A stretch of 64,000 bases of DNA, from NCBI RefSeq assembly GCF_002005225.1, contig NZ_CP019724.1, forward strand, positions 6,831,001 through 6,895,000, written 5' to 3'. Of this stretch, positions 14,558-23,571 are shown in pieces. The first letter of the stretch is position 1; each line of letters opens with the position of its first letter. Both the position numbers and the translations under genes were made by a program. The DNA is from Streptomyces pactum. Lineage in GTDB: Bacteria > Actinomycetota > Actinomycetes > Streptomycetales > Streptomycetaceae. The notes below the pieces were generated by a model. The model searched no databases and had not been told where the DNA came from. It was given only the letters and a program-made list of their open reading frames with translations.

Positions 14558-15922
14558 GTGCCAGACCGCACACCCCCGCTCGGGGTCGAGGAACTGCACG
14601 CCCTCGTCGCGGGCGGTGAGATCGACACCGTCGTCCTGGCCTTCCCCGACATGCAGGGCCGCCTCCAGGGCAAGCGGTTCGCCGCGCGCTTCTTCCTCGA
14701 CGAGGTCCTCCGGCACGGCACCGAGGGCTGCAACTACCTCCTCGCCGTGGACGCCGACATGAACACCGTCGACGGCTACGCGATGTCCTCGTGGGACCGC
14801 GGCTACGGCGACTTCGCCATGCACGCCGACATGGACACCCTGCGCCGCCTGCCGTGGAACGAGGGCACCGCGATGGTCGTCGCCGACCTCGCCTGGGAGG
14901 ACGGCACACCGGTGCTCGCCGCGCCCCGCCGGATCCTGCGCCGCCAACTGGAACGCCTCACCGGCCACGGCTACACCGCGCGGGCCGGCACGGAGCTGGA
15001 GTTCATCGTCTTCCGGGACACCTACGAACAGGCCTGGGACGCCGGCTACCGCGGCCTGACCCCGGCCAACCAGTACAACGTCGACTACTCGGTCCTCGGC
15101 ACCGGCCGCGTCGAACCCCTGCTGCGCCGCATCCGCAACGAGATGGCCGGCGCCGGCCTCACCGTCGAGTCCGCCAAGGGCGAGTGCAACCCCGGCCAGC
15201 ACGAGATCGTCTTCCGCTACGACGAGGCCCTGGTCACCTGCGACCAGCACGCGGTCTACAAGACCGGCGCCAAGGAGATCGCCGCCCAGGAGGGCATGTC
15301 CCTCACCTTCATGGCCAAGTACAACGAGCGCGAGGGCAACTCCTGCCACATCCACCTCTCCCTCGCCGACGCCCACGGCAACAGCGCCATGGCCGGGGAC
15401 GGGGCGGGCGGCATGTCCGAGGTCATGCGGCACTTCCTCGCCGGACAACTGGTGGCGCTGCGCGAGTTCTCCCTCCTCTACGCCCCGCACATCAACTCGT
15501 ACAAGCGCTTCCAGCCCGGCTCCTTCGCCCCGACCGCCGTCGCCTGGGGCCACGACAACCGCACCTGCGCCCTGCGCGTCGTCGGCCACGGCCGCTCGCT
15601 CCGCTTCGAGAACCGGCTCCCCGGGGGCGACGTCAACCCGTACCTCGCGGTGGCGGGCATGGTCGCGGCCGGTCTGCACGGCGTCGAGCAACGGCTGGAG
15701 CTGCCCGACGCCTGCGCCGGCAACGCCTACACCGCCGACTACGAGCACGTCCCCACCACCCTGCGCGAGGCCGCCGAGCTGTGGGAGAACAGCACCCTCG
15801 CCAAGGCCGCCTTCGGGGACGACGTCGTCGCCCACTACCGCAACATGGCGCGCGTCGAACTGGACGCCTACGACGCCGCCGTCACGGACTGGGAGCTGCG
15901 CCGCTCCTTCGAACGGATGTGA
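14558..15922 (+). CDS. glnA4: Glutamine synthetase-like gamma-glutamyl-amine ligase (GlnA4-like)
   Basis: The 454-residue product has the GS fold: beta-grasp N-terminus (VVLAFPDMQGRLQGKRF), metal-binding ELEFIVFRD, KGECNPGQHEI, HIHLSLAD and the RLPGGDVNPYLA segment. It is closest in context to S. coelicolor GlnA4, reported to join glutamate to ethanolamine rather than ammonia. The evidence for that role is the cluster: an aldehyde dehydrogenase and SDR follow and a gamma-glutamyl hydrolase lies on the other side. GTG 14558 has AAGGAGG 8 nt upstream. An ammonia-using housekeeping role is less likely; a polyamine substrate remains possible. Confidence 0.85.
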   Translation: MPDRTPPLGVEELHALVAGGEIDTVVLAFPDMQGRLQGKRFAARFFLDEVLRHGTEGCNYLLAVDADMNTVDGYAMSSWDRGYGDFAMHADMDTLRRLPWNEGTAMVVADLAWEDGTPVLAAPRRILRRQLERLTGHGYTARAGTELEFIVFRDTYEQAWDAGYRGLTPANQYNVDYSVLGTGRVEPLLRRIRNEMAGAGLTVESAKGECNPGQHEIVFRYDEALVTCDQHAVYKTGAKEIAAQEGMSLTFMAKYNEREGNSCHIHLSLADAHGNSAMAGDGAGGMSEVMRHFLAGQLVALREFSLLYAPHINSYKRFQPGSFAPTAVAWGHDNRTCALRVVGHGRSLRFENRLPGGDVNPYLAVAGMVAAGLHGVEQRLELPDACAGNAYTADYEHVPTTLREAAELWENSTLAKAAFGDDVVAHYRNMARVELDAYDAAVTDWELRRSFERM

Positions 15923-15930
15923 GGCACCAG

Positions 15931-17310
15931 TTGTCCGACGCGTCGCCCGACCGGCTGCGGGTACTGAACCCCGCCACCGAAGAGACCCTCGCCACCGTCC
16001 CCGCCGCCACCGCGGCCGACGTCGACGCCGCCGTCGTACGGGCCGCCCGGGCGCAGACCACCTGGGCCGCCCTCGCCCCCGGCGACCGCGCCCGGCTGCT
16101 GCGCCGGTTCGCCACCGCCGTCGACGAGCACCTGGAGGAGCTGGCCGGACTGGAGGTCCGGGAGGCCGGGCACACCATCGGCAACGCCCGCTGGGAGGCC
16201 GGCAACGTCCGCGACCTGCTCGACTACGCAGCCGGGGGAGTGGAGCGGCTCTGCGGACGGCAGATCCCGGTCGCCGGCGGCCTGGACGTGACCATCCTCG
16301 AACCGCTCGGCGTCGTCGGCGTCATCGCGCCCTGGAACTTCCCGATGCCGATCGCGGCCTGGGGCACCGCACCGGCCCTGGCGGCGGGCAACGCCGTCCT
16401 GCTCAAGCCCGCCGAGACGACCCCGCTGACCGCGCTGCGCCTGGCCGAACTCGCCCTGGCGGCCGGCCTCCCCGAAGGCCTCTTCCAGGTGCTGCCCGGC
16501 CGTGGTCCGGTCGCGGGCGACGCGCTCGTCGGGCATCCGGGCGTGGCCAAGATCGTGTTCACCGGGTCGACCCGGGTGGGCCGGCGGGTGGCGGCCAAGG
16601 GCGCGGCGCTCCTCAAGCCCGTCACCCTCGAACTCGGCGGCAAGAGCCCCAACATCGTCTTCGCCGACGCCGACATCGAGGCCGCCGCGGCGGCCACGCC
16701 CATGTCCTTCCTCGACAACTCCGGCCAGGACTGCTGCGCCCGCACCCGCATCCTCGTCCAGCGCACGGTGTACGACCGCTTCCTCGCCCTCCTGGCCCCC
16801 GCGATCGAGTCCGTCCTCGTCGGCGACCCGGCCGACGAGCGCACCGACATGGGCCCGCTGATCTCCCGCGCCCAACTGGACCGCGTCCGCTCCCACGTCC
16901 CCGCCGACGCCGACGGCATCCGCGGCAAGGCCCCCGAGGGCGGACCCGGTTTCTGGTTCCCGCCCACCGTCCTCACCGGAGTCGACGCCCACGCGCGCGT
17001 GGCCGTCGAGGAGGTCTTCGGGCCCGTCGCCGTCGTCCTGCCCTTCGACGACGAGGCCGACGCGGTCCGCCTGGCCAACGCCACCGACTACGGGCTGTCC
17101 GGCTCGCTGTGGACCCGGGACGTCGGCCGCGCCCTGCGCGTGTCGAACGCGGTCCGCGCCGGGAATTTGTCCGTCAACTCCCACTCCAGCGTCCGCTACT
17201 GGACGCCGTTCGGCGGGTTCGAGCAGTCCGGCCTCGGCCGCGAACTCGGCCCGGACGCGCTGACCGCCTTCACCGAGACCAAGAACGTCTTCATCAGCAA
17301 CGTCCCGTAA
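15931..17310 (+). CDS. NAD(P)-dependent aldehyde dehydrogenase
   Basis: The product is 459 residues. The signature residues are PWNFPMPIAAW (cofactor and oxyanion asparagine), FTGSTRVGRRVAAK, LELGGKSPNIVF with the general-base glutamate, and LDNSGQDCCARTRI with the catalytic cysteine. The TTG start at 15931 is 8 nt after the ligase stop, and no ATG or GTG is better placed. In this operon it would oxidise the aldehyde made from a gamma-glutamylated amino alcohol or amine to the acid. The SDR gene follows after 30 nt. Confidence 0.9.
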   Translation: MSDASPDRLRVLNPATEETLATVPAATAADVDAAVVRAARAQTTWAALAPGDRARLLRRFATAVDEHLEELAGLEVREAGHTIGNARWEAGNVRDLLDYAAGGVERLCGRQIPVAGGLDVTILEPLGVVGVIAPWNFPMPIAAWGTAPALAAGNAVLLKPAETTPLTALRLAELALAAGLPEGLFQVLPGRGPVAGDALVGHPGVAKIVFTGSTRVGRRVAAKGAALLKPVTLELGGKSPNIVFADADIEAAAAATPMSFLDNSGQDCCARTRILVQRTVYDRFLALLAPAIESVLVGDPADERTDMGPLISRAQLDRVRSHVPADADGIRGKAPEGGPGFWFPPTVLTGVDAHARVAVEEVFGPVAVVLPFDDEADAVRLANATDYGLSGSLWTRDVGRALRVSNAVRAGNLSVNSHSSVRYWTPFGGFEQSGLGRELGPDALTAFTETKNVFISNVP

Positions 17311-17340
17311 CGTCCCGTCGAGCACGGAGGACCCCGCACA

Positions 17341-18123
17341 GTGAGCGAAGACATCGTCTGCCGCCGGCTCGTCGGCCGTACCGCCGTCGTCACCGGAGCG
17401 GGCAGCGGCATCGGCCTCGCCGCCTCCCGCCGGCTGGCCTCCGAGGGCGCGCACGTCGTCTGCGGTGACGTGGACGAGACCCGGGGCAAGGCGGCGGCCG
17501 AGGAGACCGGCGGCACCTTCGTCCACGCCGACGTCACCGACCCCGAGCAGGTCGAGGCGCTGTTCAGGGCGGCGTACGACACCTACGGCAGCGTCGACGT
17601 CGCGTTCAACAACGCCGGTATCTCGCCGCCCGACGACGACTCCATCCTGGAGACGGGACTGGAGGCGTGGAAGCGCGTCCAGGAGGTCAACCTCACCTCC
17701 GTCTACCTGTGCTGCAAGGCCGCCATCCCCTACATGCGGCGCCAGGGCAGGGGGTCCGTCATCAACACCGCGTCCTTCGTGGCCCGGATGGGCGCGGCCA
17801 CCTCGCAGATCTCGTACACCGCCTCCAAGGGCGGCGTCCTCGCGATGTCCCGTGAACTGGGCGTGCAATTCGCCCGGGAGGGCATCCGCGTCAACGCCCT
17901 CTGCCCCGGCCCGGTCAACACCCCGCTCCTGCGGGAGCTGTTCGCCAAGGACCCGGAGCGGGCCGCGCGCCGCCTCGTGCACATCCCGCCAGGACGGTTC
18001 GCCGAGGCCGAGGAGATCGCCGCCGCCGTCGCGTTCCTGGCCAGCGACGACTCCTCCTTCGTGAACGCCACCGACTTCCTGGTGGACGGCGGGATTTCCG
18101 GGGCGTACGTCACACCGCTGTAG
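17341..18123 (+). CDS. Short-chain dehydrogenase/reductase (classical SDR)
   Basis: The 260-residue product has the glycine-rich motif GAGSGIGLA, the NNAGIS motif, catalytic serine and YTASKGG, and the C-terminal DGGISGAYV seen in FabG-like SDRs. GTG 17341 follows GCACGGAGGACC. As third gene of the ligase-dehydrogenase operon it would oxidise a gamma-glutamyl amino alcohol to the aldehyde that the previous gene product uses, which suits an ethanolamine substrate better than a diamine. This assignment is inferred from the neighbours; on sequence alone the substrate is open. Confidence 0.88.
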   Translation: MSEDIVCRRLVGRTAVVTGAGSGIGLAASRRLASEGAHVVCGDVDETRGKAAAEETGGTFVHADVTDPEQVEALFRAAYDTYGSVDVAFNNAGISPPDDDSILETGLEAWKRVQEVNLTSVYLCCKAAIPYMRRQGRGSVINTASFVARMGAATSQISYTASKGGVLAMSRELGVQFAREGIRVNALCPGPVNTPLLRELFAKDPERAARRLVHIPPGRFAEAEEIAAAVAFLASDDSSFVNATDFLVDGGISGAYVTPL

Positions 18124-18154
18124 ATCGCCGCGGGCGGCGTCCTACAGTGCCGGA

Positions 18155-19204
18155 ATGAGCATGACGCCGCCGCCCGGCTGGTACCGCGATCCGTCGGCCC
18201 CGCACCAGGAGCGCTGGTGGGACGGCACGGCCTGGACGGAGCACCGGCGCGCACCCGAGCCCACCGGGTTCGGAGCGCCCCCGCCCCCGCAGCAGCCCGT
18301 ACCCCAGCAGCCGGTGCGGTACCAGCAGCCGATGGACCCGTGGCAGGCCGTGCCTCACATGCGGCCCGGGCAGGCGTCGACCGTGCCGCTGGTCACGGGC
18401 GCCGGCCCCGGACAGCAGCGGTCCGCGGGCGGCGGCGGGCGCGGGAAGGCCGTCGCCCTCACCACCGCGGCGGCCGTGCTGGTCGCGGCGATCGTCACCG
18501 GCGTGTTCGTCCTCGGCGACGACGACGGCCCCGAGGCACGGACCCCACCGGCCACGGCCACGTCCACCGTCCCGGAACCGGTGACCGCGACACCGACCCC
18601 CTCGCCGACGCCCACCGAATCCTCCGCCGACACCCCGGCCGTGGTCGAGGACCAGCTCAACGGCATCACCTTCCCGCTGCCGGACGGCTGGGTCCTGCCG
18701 AAGTACGTCACCGAGGACGACGTCATGATGACCACGGACGGCACCTACGACTGCCCCGGCGACGGCGGCGTGTGCCGGCACGGCCTGGTCATCTCCCGCA
18801 CCGTCACGGCGAACGCCGAGTCCTCGCCGAAGGTCCTCGCCGAGCAGGACATCGAGGACGCGGCCGACGACGCCTACGACCGCGACCTGATCGGCAACAA
18901 GCCCTTCGGCGGCCTCGAGTCCCACGAGCAGGTGGCGTCCGGACCGGTCGCGGTCGCCGGCCGCGCCGGGTACTACGTGCGCTGGCGGGTGAAGACGGCC
19001 AAGGGCCCCGGCGGCTACGTGCAGTCGATGGTGTTCCCCTCCACCGTCGGCACCGAGTCCCCGATCCTCGTCCGCTACGTCTTCGACGCCGGCGAGGACG
19101 GACCGCCGCTCGACGACATGGACCGGATCACCGAGGGCATCCGGCCCGTCGGCGACGCGGACACGGGCGGCGGCGTGGGCAGCGGTATCGGCCCCTCGAA
19201 CTGA
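18155..19204 (+). CDS. DUF2510 membrane-anchored protein
   Basis: The 349-residue product begins with the DUF2510 module (PPGWYRDPSAPHQERWWDGT, then AWTEH), followed by a glutamine- and proline-rich linker, one membrane helix (residues about 107-127, VALTTAAAVLVAAIVTGVFV) and a Thr/Pro/Ala-rich stalk. The exported domain of about 180 residues (NGITFPLPDGWVLPKY onwards) contains a cysteine pair (YDCPGDGGVCRHG). The function is unknown. The layout suggests a cell-envelope protein with a cytoplasmic sensor-like module. ATG 18155 is 31 nt after the SDR stop. Confidence 0.8.
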   Translation: MSMTPPPGWYRDPSAPHQERWWDGTAWTEHRRAPEPTGFGAPPPPQQPVPQQPVRYQQPMDPWQAVPHMRPGQASTVPLVTGAGPGQQRSAGGGGRGKAVALTTAAAVLVAAIVTGVFVLGDDDGPEARTPPATATSTVPEPVTATPTPSPTPTESSADTPAVVEDQLNGITFPLPDGWVLPKYVTEDDVMMTTDGTYDCPGDGGVCRHGLVISRTVTANAESSPKVLAEQDIEDAADDAYDRDLIGNKPFGGLESHEQVASGPVAVAGRAGYYVRWRVKTAKGPGGYVQSMVFPSTVGTESPILVRYVFDAGEDGPPLDDMDRITEGIRPVGDADTGGGVGSGIGPSN

Positions 19205-19228
19205 CCGGCACGGGCCACGGGCCACGGG

Positions 19229-20431
19229 CTACAGGAAGGTGTGCCCCTCGCCCCGGTACGTCGGCACCGTCGCCGTCACCGCGTCCCCCTCCACCAGGTG
19301 CAGCGCGTCGAACCGCTCGCACAGCTCACCGGCCTTGGCGTGCCGGAACCACACCTTGTCGCCGATGAGGAGGTCGTCGGCGGGCGACCCGAGCAGCGGC
19401 GTCTGCACCTCCCCGGCGCCCTCCTGGGAGTCGTAGCGCAGGCCCTCGGGCAGGTACGGCACCGGCAGCCGGTCGGCGCCGGGCGCGCCGGAGGCCGGAT
19501 AGCCGCCGCCGAGGACGGCAACGGCGCCGACCCCCGGCCGGCGCACGACGGGCTGGGCGAACAGCGCCGCCGGACGGCCCCGGAACGACGTGTAGTTGTC
19601 GAACAGCCGCGGCACGTACAGCCCGGAACCGGCGGCGATCTCGGTGACCGCGTCCTCCGCGGCGGTGTGCTGCACGCTGCCCGTGCCGCCGCCGTTGACG
19701 AACTCCAGGCCGGGCACCACGGCCCGGACCGCCCGCACCACCGCGGCACGCCGCTCGGCGAGTTCCCGGCGGGCGGCGGCCTGCATCAGCCGCACCGCCC
19801 GCGACCGCAGCGGCCGGCCGGCCACCGCGTCCCCGACCCCGGCGACATGGCCCTCGTACGCCATGATGCCGACGACCTCGAACCCGGGCCGGCGGGCCAC
19901 CGCGCGGGCCAGGTCGGCGACCTGGGCGGGGGAGTGCAGTGGGGAGCGCCGGGCCCCGACCCGCACCCGCCCGCCGAGCAGCTTCAGCGAGGTGTCCAAC
20001 TCCAGGCACACCCGCACGACTTCCCGGCCGCCGTCGCGCGCGGCGTCGATGCGGTCCAACTGCGCCGGGTCGTCGATCATGACGGTCACGGCGGAGGCGA
20101 GCTTGGGGTCGGCGGTCAGCTCGGCGTACCGGGCGCGGTCCGCCGACGGATAGGCGAGGAGTACGTCCGTGAAACCGGAGCGCGCCAGCCACAGGGACTC
20201 GGCCAGCGTGAACGACATGAGGCCCGCGAAACCGTCCCTGGCCAGGGCCCGTTCGAGCAGCGCACGGCAGCGTACGGACTTGCTGGCGACCCGGATCGGC
20301 TTGCCGCCCGCCCGGCGGACCAGATCGTCCGCGTTGGCGTCGAAGGCCTCCAGGTCCACGATCGCCACGGGGGCGTCCAGATGGGCGGTGGCCCGGTCGT
20401 AACGGGCCCGGTCGGCGGCGCGCGCAGTCAT
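19229..20431 (-). CDS. PLP-dependent alanine racemase-fold enzyme (D-threonine aldolase / D-serine dehydratase type)
   Basis: The product is 400 residues. The N-terminal barrel starts APVAIVDLEAFDANADDLVR and carries the PLP lysine in IRVASKSVRC. Later barrel segments include GVGDAVAGRPLRSRAVRLMQ, and the C-terminal domain has GDKVWFRHAKAGELCERF, the metal-site region of DSD1-like enzymes, with its histidine and cysteine. ATG 20431 is preferred; the frame is open far upstream but without homology. The enzyme probably acts on a small D- or beta-hydroxy amino acid. It is convergent with the DUF2510 gene. Confidence 0.82.
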   Translation of the reverse strand: MTARAADRARYDRATAHLDAPVAIVDLEAFDANADDLVRRAGGKPIRVASKSVRCRALLERALARDGFAGLMSFTLAESLWLARSGFTDVLLAYPSADRARYAELTADPKLASAVTVMIDDPAQLDRIDAARDGGREVVRVCLELDTSLKLLGGRVRVGARRSPLHSPAQVADLARAVARRPGFEVVGIMAYEGHVAGVGDAVAGRPLRSRAVRLMQAAARRELAERRAAVVRAVRAVVPGLEFVNGGGTGSVQHTAAEDAVTEIAAGSGLYVPRLFDNYTSFRGRPAALFAQPVVRRPGVGAVAVLGGGYPASGAPGADRLPVPYLPEGLRYDSQEGAGEVQTPLLGSPADDLLIGDKVWFRHAKAGELCERFDALHLVEGDAVTATVPTYRGEGHTFL

Positions 20432-20716
20432 GGAGGCAGCCTGCCAGACAGGAATACCGCAGGGTAGGGGGACGTTCCGGGCCAATGCCACGGGCGCGCG
20501 GACTGGTTCCCCGCGGGGCGGGGTCACGCCGTAGAGTGACGCGCACGCACGGTGGAACGACCCGGGCGGCAGGACCCGTGGTCCACGCCGGGACGGCGTT
20601 CCACCCGTGCGGGTACGCGTGCCCGGGACGGATCGGTCCGCGCCGGGGCGGGAGACGACATCACCGGCCCGCGTCGGAGAACGGGCCGGGCCCGAGGAAG
20701 AGGAGACGGGGGGCGC

Positions 20717-22393
20717 ATGAGCACGGAAGCACGCCGCGCCTCCGTCCCCCCGCACCCCGAGACCCCGCCCCGCCCGAGCGCCCCGCCCCGCCCGGGCACG
20801 CCGCCCGGCCCGGAGGCACCGCCACGTCCCGGCACCCCGCCCCGCCCGGGACAGGCGCCGGCGGCGCGTGGCAGCGACACGCACATCCCGCACTCCGCCT
20901 CCCACCGCGGTACCGGCGCGCCCTCGGCGCCGGAGGGCGACGACGCCCCGCAGCGGCGTACGGCGGGGGCGGGGCGGGTGGACGCGACCGCCTCCGCGGG
21001 CGGCGCCCGGGACGCCGGTACGTCCACGCCGGACGGGGACGGCGCCCCCGAGGCCCCCGGCGCCGGTGGCGGCGCCCGGCCCCGCTACCCGCGCTTCCGC
21101 CTCACCGACTCCCGACGCGCCGACCCCGCGGCCCCGCCGCCCCGTGCCTCCGCCCGCTTCCCCGACGTCCCGCCGACCGCCGGTCGCGCGACCCCGGGCG
21201 GGAGCGGCACGCCGGAGACCCCGACGGAGACACCGCCCCGCCGCCCCGGCGCCCCCGCGGAGACCTCGACGGAGACGACCACCCGCCTGCGTCCGATCCC
21301 GGCCGAACCGGCACCCGTTCCGGCGCCGGACCTTCGACCGCGACCGCAAGCATCAGGACCGGACGTTCGACCGCGACCGCAAGCATCAGGTCCGGAGCGG
21401 CGGCCGCAACCGCAAGCATCACAACCGGAGCGGCGACCGCGACCGCAAGCACCGCAGCCGGGACGGCGACCGGCGCCCACCCCGTCCTCCGACCCGGCGG
21501 CCCTCTCTCCAAGCGCCGCCACGCCGGACCCCGCCTTCTCCTGGAGCGCCCCGGCGGCGCCCGGCGACGGGCGGCCGCGTGTGTCGTTCGGGGAGCCCGA
21601 GGGGTACGACGAGCTCGCCCGGCCGCGTCCGCTCGGCGGGCGGCTGCGGCCCCAGGCCGTCGCCGCGGCCGTCTGCCTCGTGCTCGGGACGGGCCTCGTC
21701 ACCGGTGCCGTCACCGGTAGCTGGCTCGCCGGGGACTCCGGGGACGGCGGCGCGCGCGGCGCGTTCGCCGAGGCCGGGGAGCTGTGGCACAGCGTGCCGG
21801 TCGACCAGCTCTTCCCGGCCACCGTGCGGGGACAGGGCGCGGGCCCCGGCGGCGCCGACCGCACCTGGACGCGGGTCGCCGTCGCCCCGGACCGCGACTG
21901 CGCGGGCGCCTTCGACCCGCTGCTGGCCAAGGTCCTCGACCCGATCGGCTGCCGGCGCCTGCTGCGCGCGACCTACACCGACGCCACCCGGAGCTACGTC
22001 ACCACCGTCGGCCTGCTCTTCGCCAAGGCCGACGCCGCCGCCATGACCTCACTGGCGGGCCGGTTCGAGAAGGAGGGGCTGGGCCGCCGGGAGGACCTCA
22101 TGCCGCTGCCGTACGCCGCGAAGGACACCGTCGCCGCCGGATTCGGCACCGGGCAGCGGGCCTCGTGGACCGTCTCCGTCCTCACCGACGCCCCCGTCGT
22201 CGTCTACGCCGTGTCCGGCTGGGCCGACGCCCGCACCGTCGACGAGCCGGAGCCCGCCGAGCAGGCCATGGAGTCCGGCGCCACGTCGGCCCCCGCCCAG
22301 GCCGGCCTCGGCCACGAGGCACAGGGCCTCGCCGACCGCGTCGAACGCGCCCTGCGCAAGAACGTCGGCCCGGCCACGGAGCGCCCGTCGTGA
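20717..22393 (+). CDS. Proline-rich membrane-anchored protein upstream of mycosin
   Basis: The 558-residue protein has an unusual first 300 residues, rich in Pro, Arg, Ala and Gly. They include about four 11-residue repeats of the form ASGPDVRPRPQ encoded at about 21326-21480. One membrane helix (AVAAAVCLVLGTGLVTGAV) follows, then a folded exported domain of about 200 residues with two cysteines (DRDCAGAFDPLL, PIGCRRLLR). ATG 20717 follows a GGAGACGGGGG stretch. The stop overlaps the GTG start of the protease gene by 4 nt, so the two products probably act together at the cell surface. No known function. Confidence 0.75.
   Translation: MSTEARRASVPPHPETPPRPSAPPRPGTPPGPEAPPRPGTPPRPGQAPAARGSDTHIPHSASHRGTGAPSAPEGDDAPQRRTAGAGRVDATASAGGARDAGTSTPDGDGAPEAPGAGGGARPRYPRFRLTDSRRADPAAPPPRASARFPDVPPTAGRATPGGSGTPETPTETPPRRPGAPAETSTETTTRLRPIPAEPAPVPAPDLRPRPQASGPDVRPRPQASGPERRPQPQASQPERRPRPQAPQPGRRPAPTPSSDPAALSPSAATPDPAFSWSAPAAPGDGRPRVSFGEPEGYDELARPRPLGGRLRPQAVAAAVCLVLGTGLVTGAVTGSWLAGDSGDGGARGAFAEAGELWHSVPVDQLFPATVRGQGAGPGGADRTWTRVAVAPDRDCAGAFDPLLAKVLDPIGCRRLLRATYTDATRSYVTTVGLLFAKADAAAMTSLAGRFEKEGLGRREDLMPLPYAAKDTVAAGFGTGQRASWTVSVLTDAPVVVYAVSGWADARTVDEPEPAEQAMESGATSAPAQAGLGHEAQGLADRVERALRKNVGPATERPS
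21326..21480 (+). repeat. 33-nt repeats coding for Pro/Arg-rich undecapeptides
   Basis: About four copies with 33-nt period code for ASGPDVRPRPQ, ASGPERRPQPQ, ASQPERRPRPQ and APQPGRRPAP, preceded by a partial copy. The first two copies are almost identical at base level, which suggests recent expansion. They lie in the cytoplasmic linker of the membrane-anchored protein. Confidence 0.7.
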
Positions 22394-23571
22394 CCGCCGC
22401 CCGAACCCGCCGCGGGACAGGCGCCCTGAGCCTCCTCGTCGCCGCCGCCCTCGTCCTCGTCCCGGCGCCCGCCGCGCACGCCGACGGCATCCGCGCCCAG
22501 CAGTGGGCGCTGGACGCCATGCACACCCAGGAGGCGTGGCGGACCACCAAGGGCGCAGGCGTCACCGTCGCCGTCCTGGACACCGGCGTCGAGGCCGACC
22601 ACCCCGACCTGACCGGCAACGTCCTCCCCGGCAAGGACCTGGTCGGTTTCGGCGCGAGCGAGGGAGACCGCGCCTGGGCCCGGCACGGCACCGCCATGGC
22701 CGGGATCATCGCCGGGCACGGTCACGGCGCGGGCCGCGCCGACGGCGTCATGGGCATCGCCCCTCAGGCGAAGATCCTGCCCCTGCGCGTGATCCTGGAG
22801 GACGGCGACCCGTCCCGCGCCAAGGCCCGCAAGACCCGCGGCAACGCCCTCGCCGAGGGCATCCGCTGGGCGGCCGACCACGGCGCCGACATCATCAACC
22901 TCTCCCTCGGCGACGACTCGGCCTCCGCCCACCCCGAACCCGCCGAGGACGAGGCCATCCAGTACGCCCTGAAGAAGGGCGTGGTCGTCGTCGCCTCGGC
23001 CGGCAACGGCGGCGAGAAGGGCGACCACATCTCCTACCCGGCCGCCTACCCGGGCGTGATCGCCGCGACCGCCGTCGACCGCTACGGCACCCGTGCCTCC
23101 TTCTCCACCCGCCGCTGGTACGCCACGGTCAGCGCCCCCGGCGTCGACGTGATCATCGCGGACCCCGACCACCGCTACTACGAGGGCTGGGGCACCAGCG
23201 CCGCCTCCGCCTTCATCTCCGGAGCCGCCGCCCTGGTGAAGTCCGCCCACCCGGACCTCACCCCGGCCCAGGTCAAGAGTCTCCTGGAGGACACGGCCCG
23301 TAACGCCCCCGCCGGGGGCCGCGACGACTCCCGCGGCTACGGCTTCGTCGACCCCGCCGCAGCCATCGAGGCGGCCGGACGGCTGAAGCCGGAGGGGCTG
23401 AAGCCGGCGGCGTACGGAGAGAAGTACTTCGGCCCCGGCCCCGACGCCCCCGCCTCCGACGACGACACCTCCGCCTGGGCGGCCCCGCTGGCCGGCAGCG
23501 CGGGCGGCGTCATGATCGTCGCGGCCGTCGTCCTGTGGCGGGGCCGCCGCGAACGCTACGACGCCTTCTGA
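22390..23571 (+). CDS. S8 subtilisin-family serine protease, mycosin-like
   Basis: The 393-residue protein has a signal peptide (LLVAAALVLVPAPAAHA), and the catalytic triad is complete: Asp in VAVLDTGVEADHPDL (about residue 63), His in RHGTAMAGIIAG (about 98) and Ser in GWGTSAASAFISGAAAL (about 268). A C-terminal membrane helix (GSAGGVMIVAAVVLW) followed by RGRRER anchors it on the outside. This is the architecture of mycosins (MycP), the type VII secretion-associated proteases. However, no EccC, EccD or ESX gene is visible nearby, so its target may instead be the upstream membrane protein. The GTG start overlaps that gene's stop. Confidence 0.9.
   Translation: MTAARTRRGTGALSLLVAAALVLVPAPAAHADGIRAQQWALDAMHTQEAWRTTKGAGVTVAVLDTGVEADHPDLTGNVLPGKDLVGFGASEGDRAWARHGTAMAGIIAGHGHGAGRADGVMGIAPQAKILPLRVILEDGDPSRAKARKTRGNALAEGIRWAADHGADIINLSLGDDSASAHPEPAEDEAIQYALKKGVVVVASAGNGGEKGDHISYPAAYPGVIAATAVDRYGTRASFSTRRWYATVSAPGVDVIIADPDHRYYEGWGTSAASAFISGAAALVKSAHPDLTPAQVKSLLEDTARNAPAGGRDDSRGYGFVDPAAAIEAAGRLKPEGLKPAAYGEKYFGPGPDAPASDDDTSAWAAPLAGSAGGVMIVAAVVLWRGRRERYDAF

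Noticed and set aside
22390..23571. A full type VII secretion locus around the mycosin-like gene
   Set aside because: No ESX, EccB, EccC, EccD or EccE gene is present within the flanking DNA.
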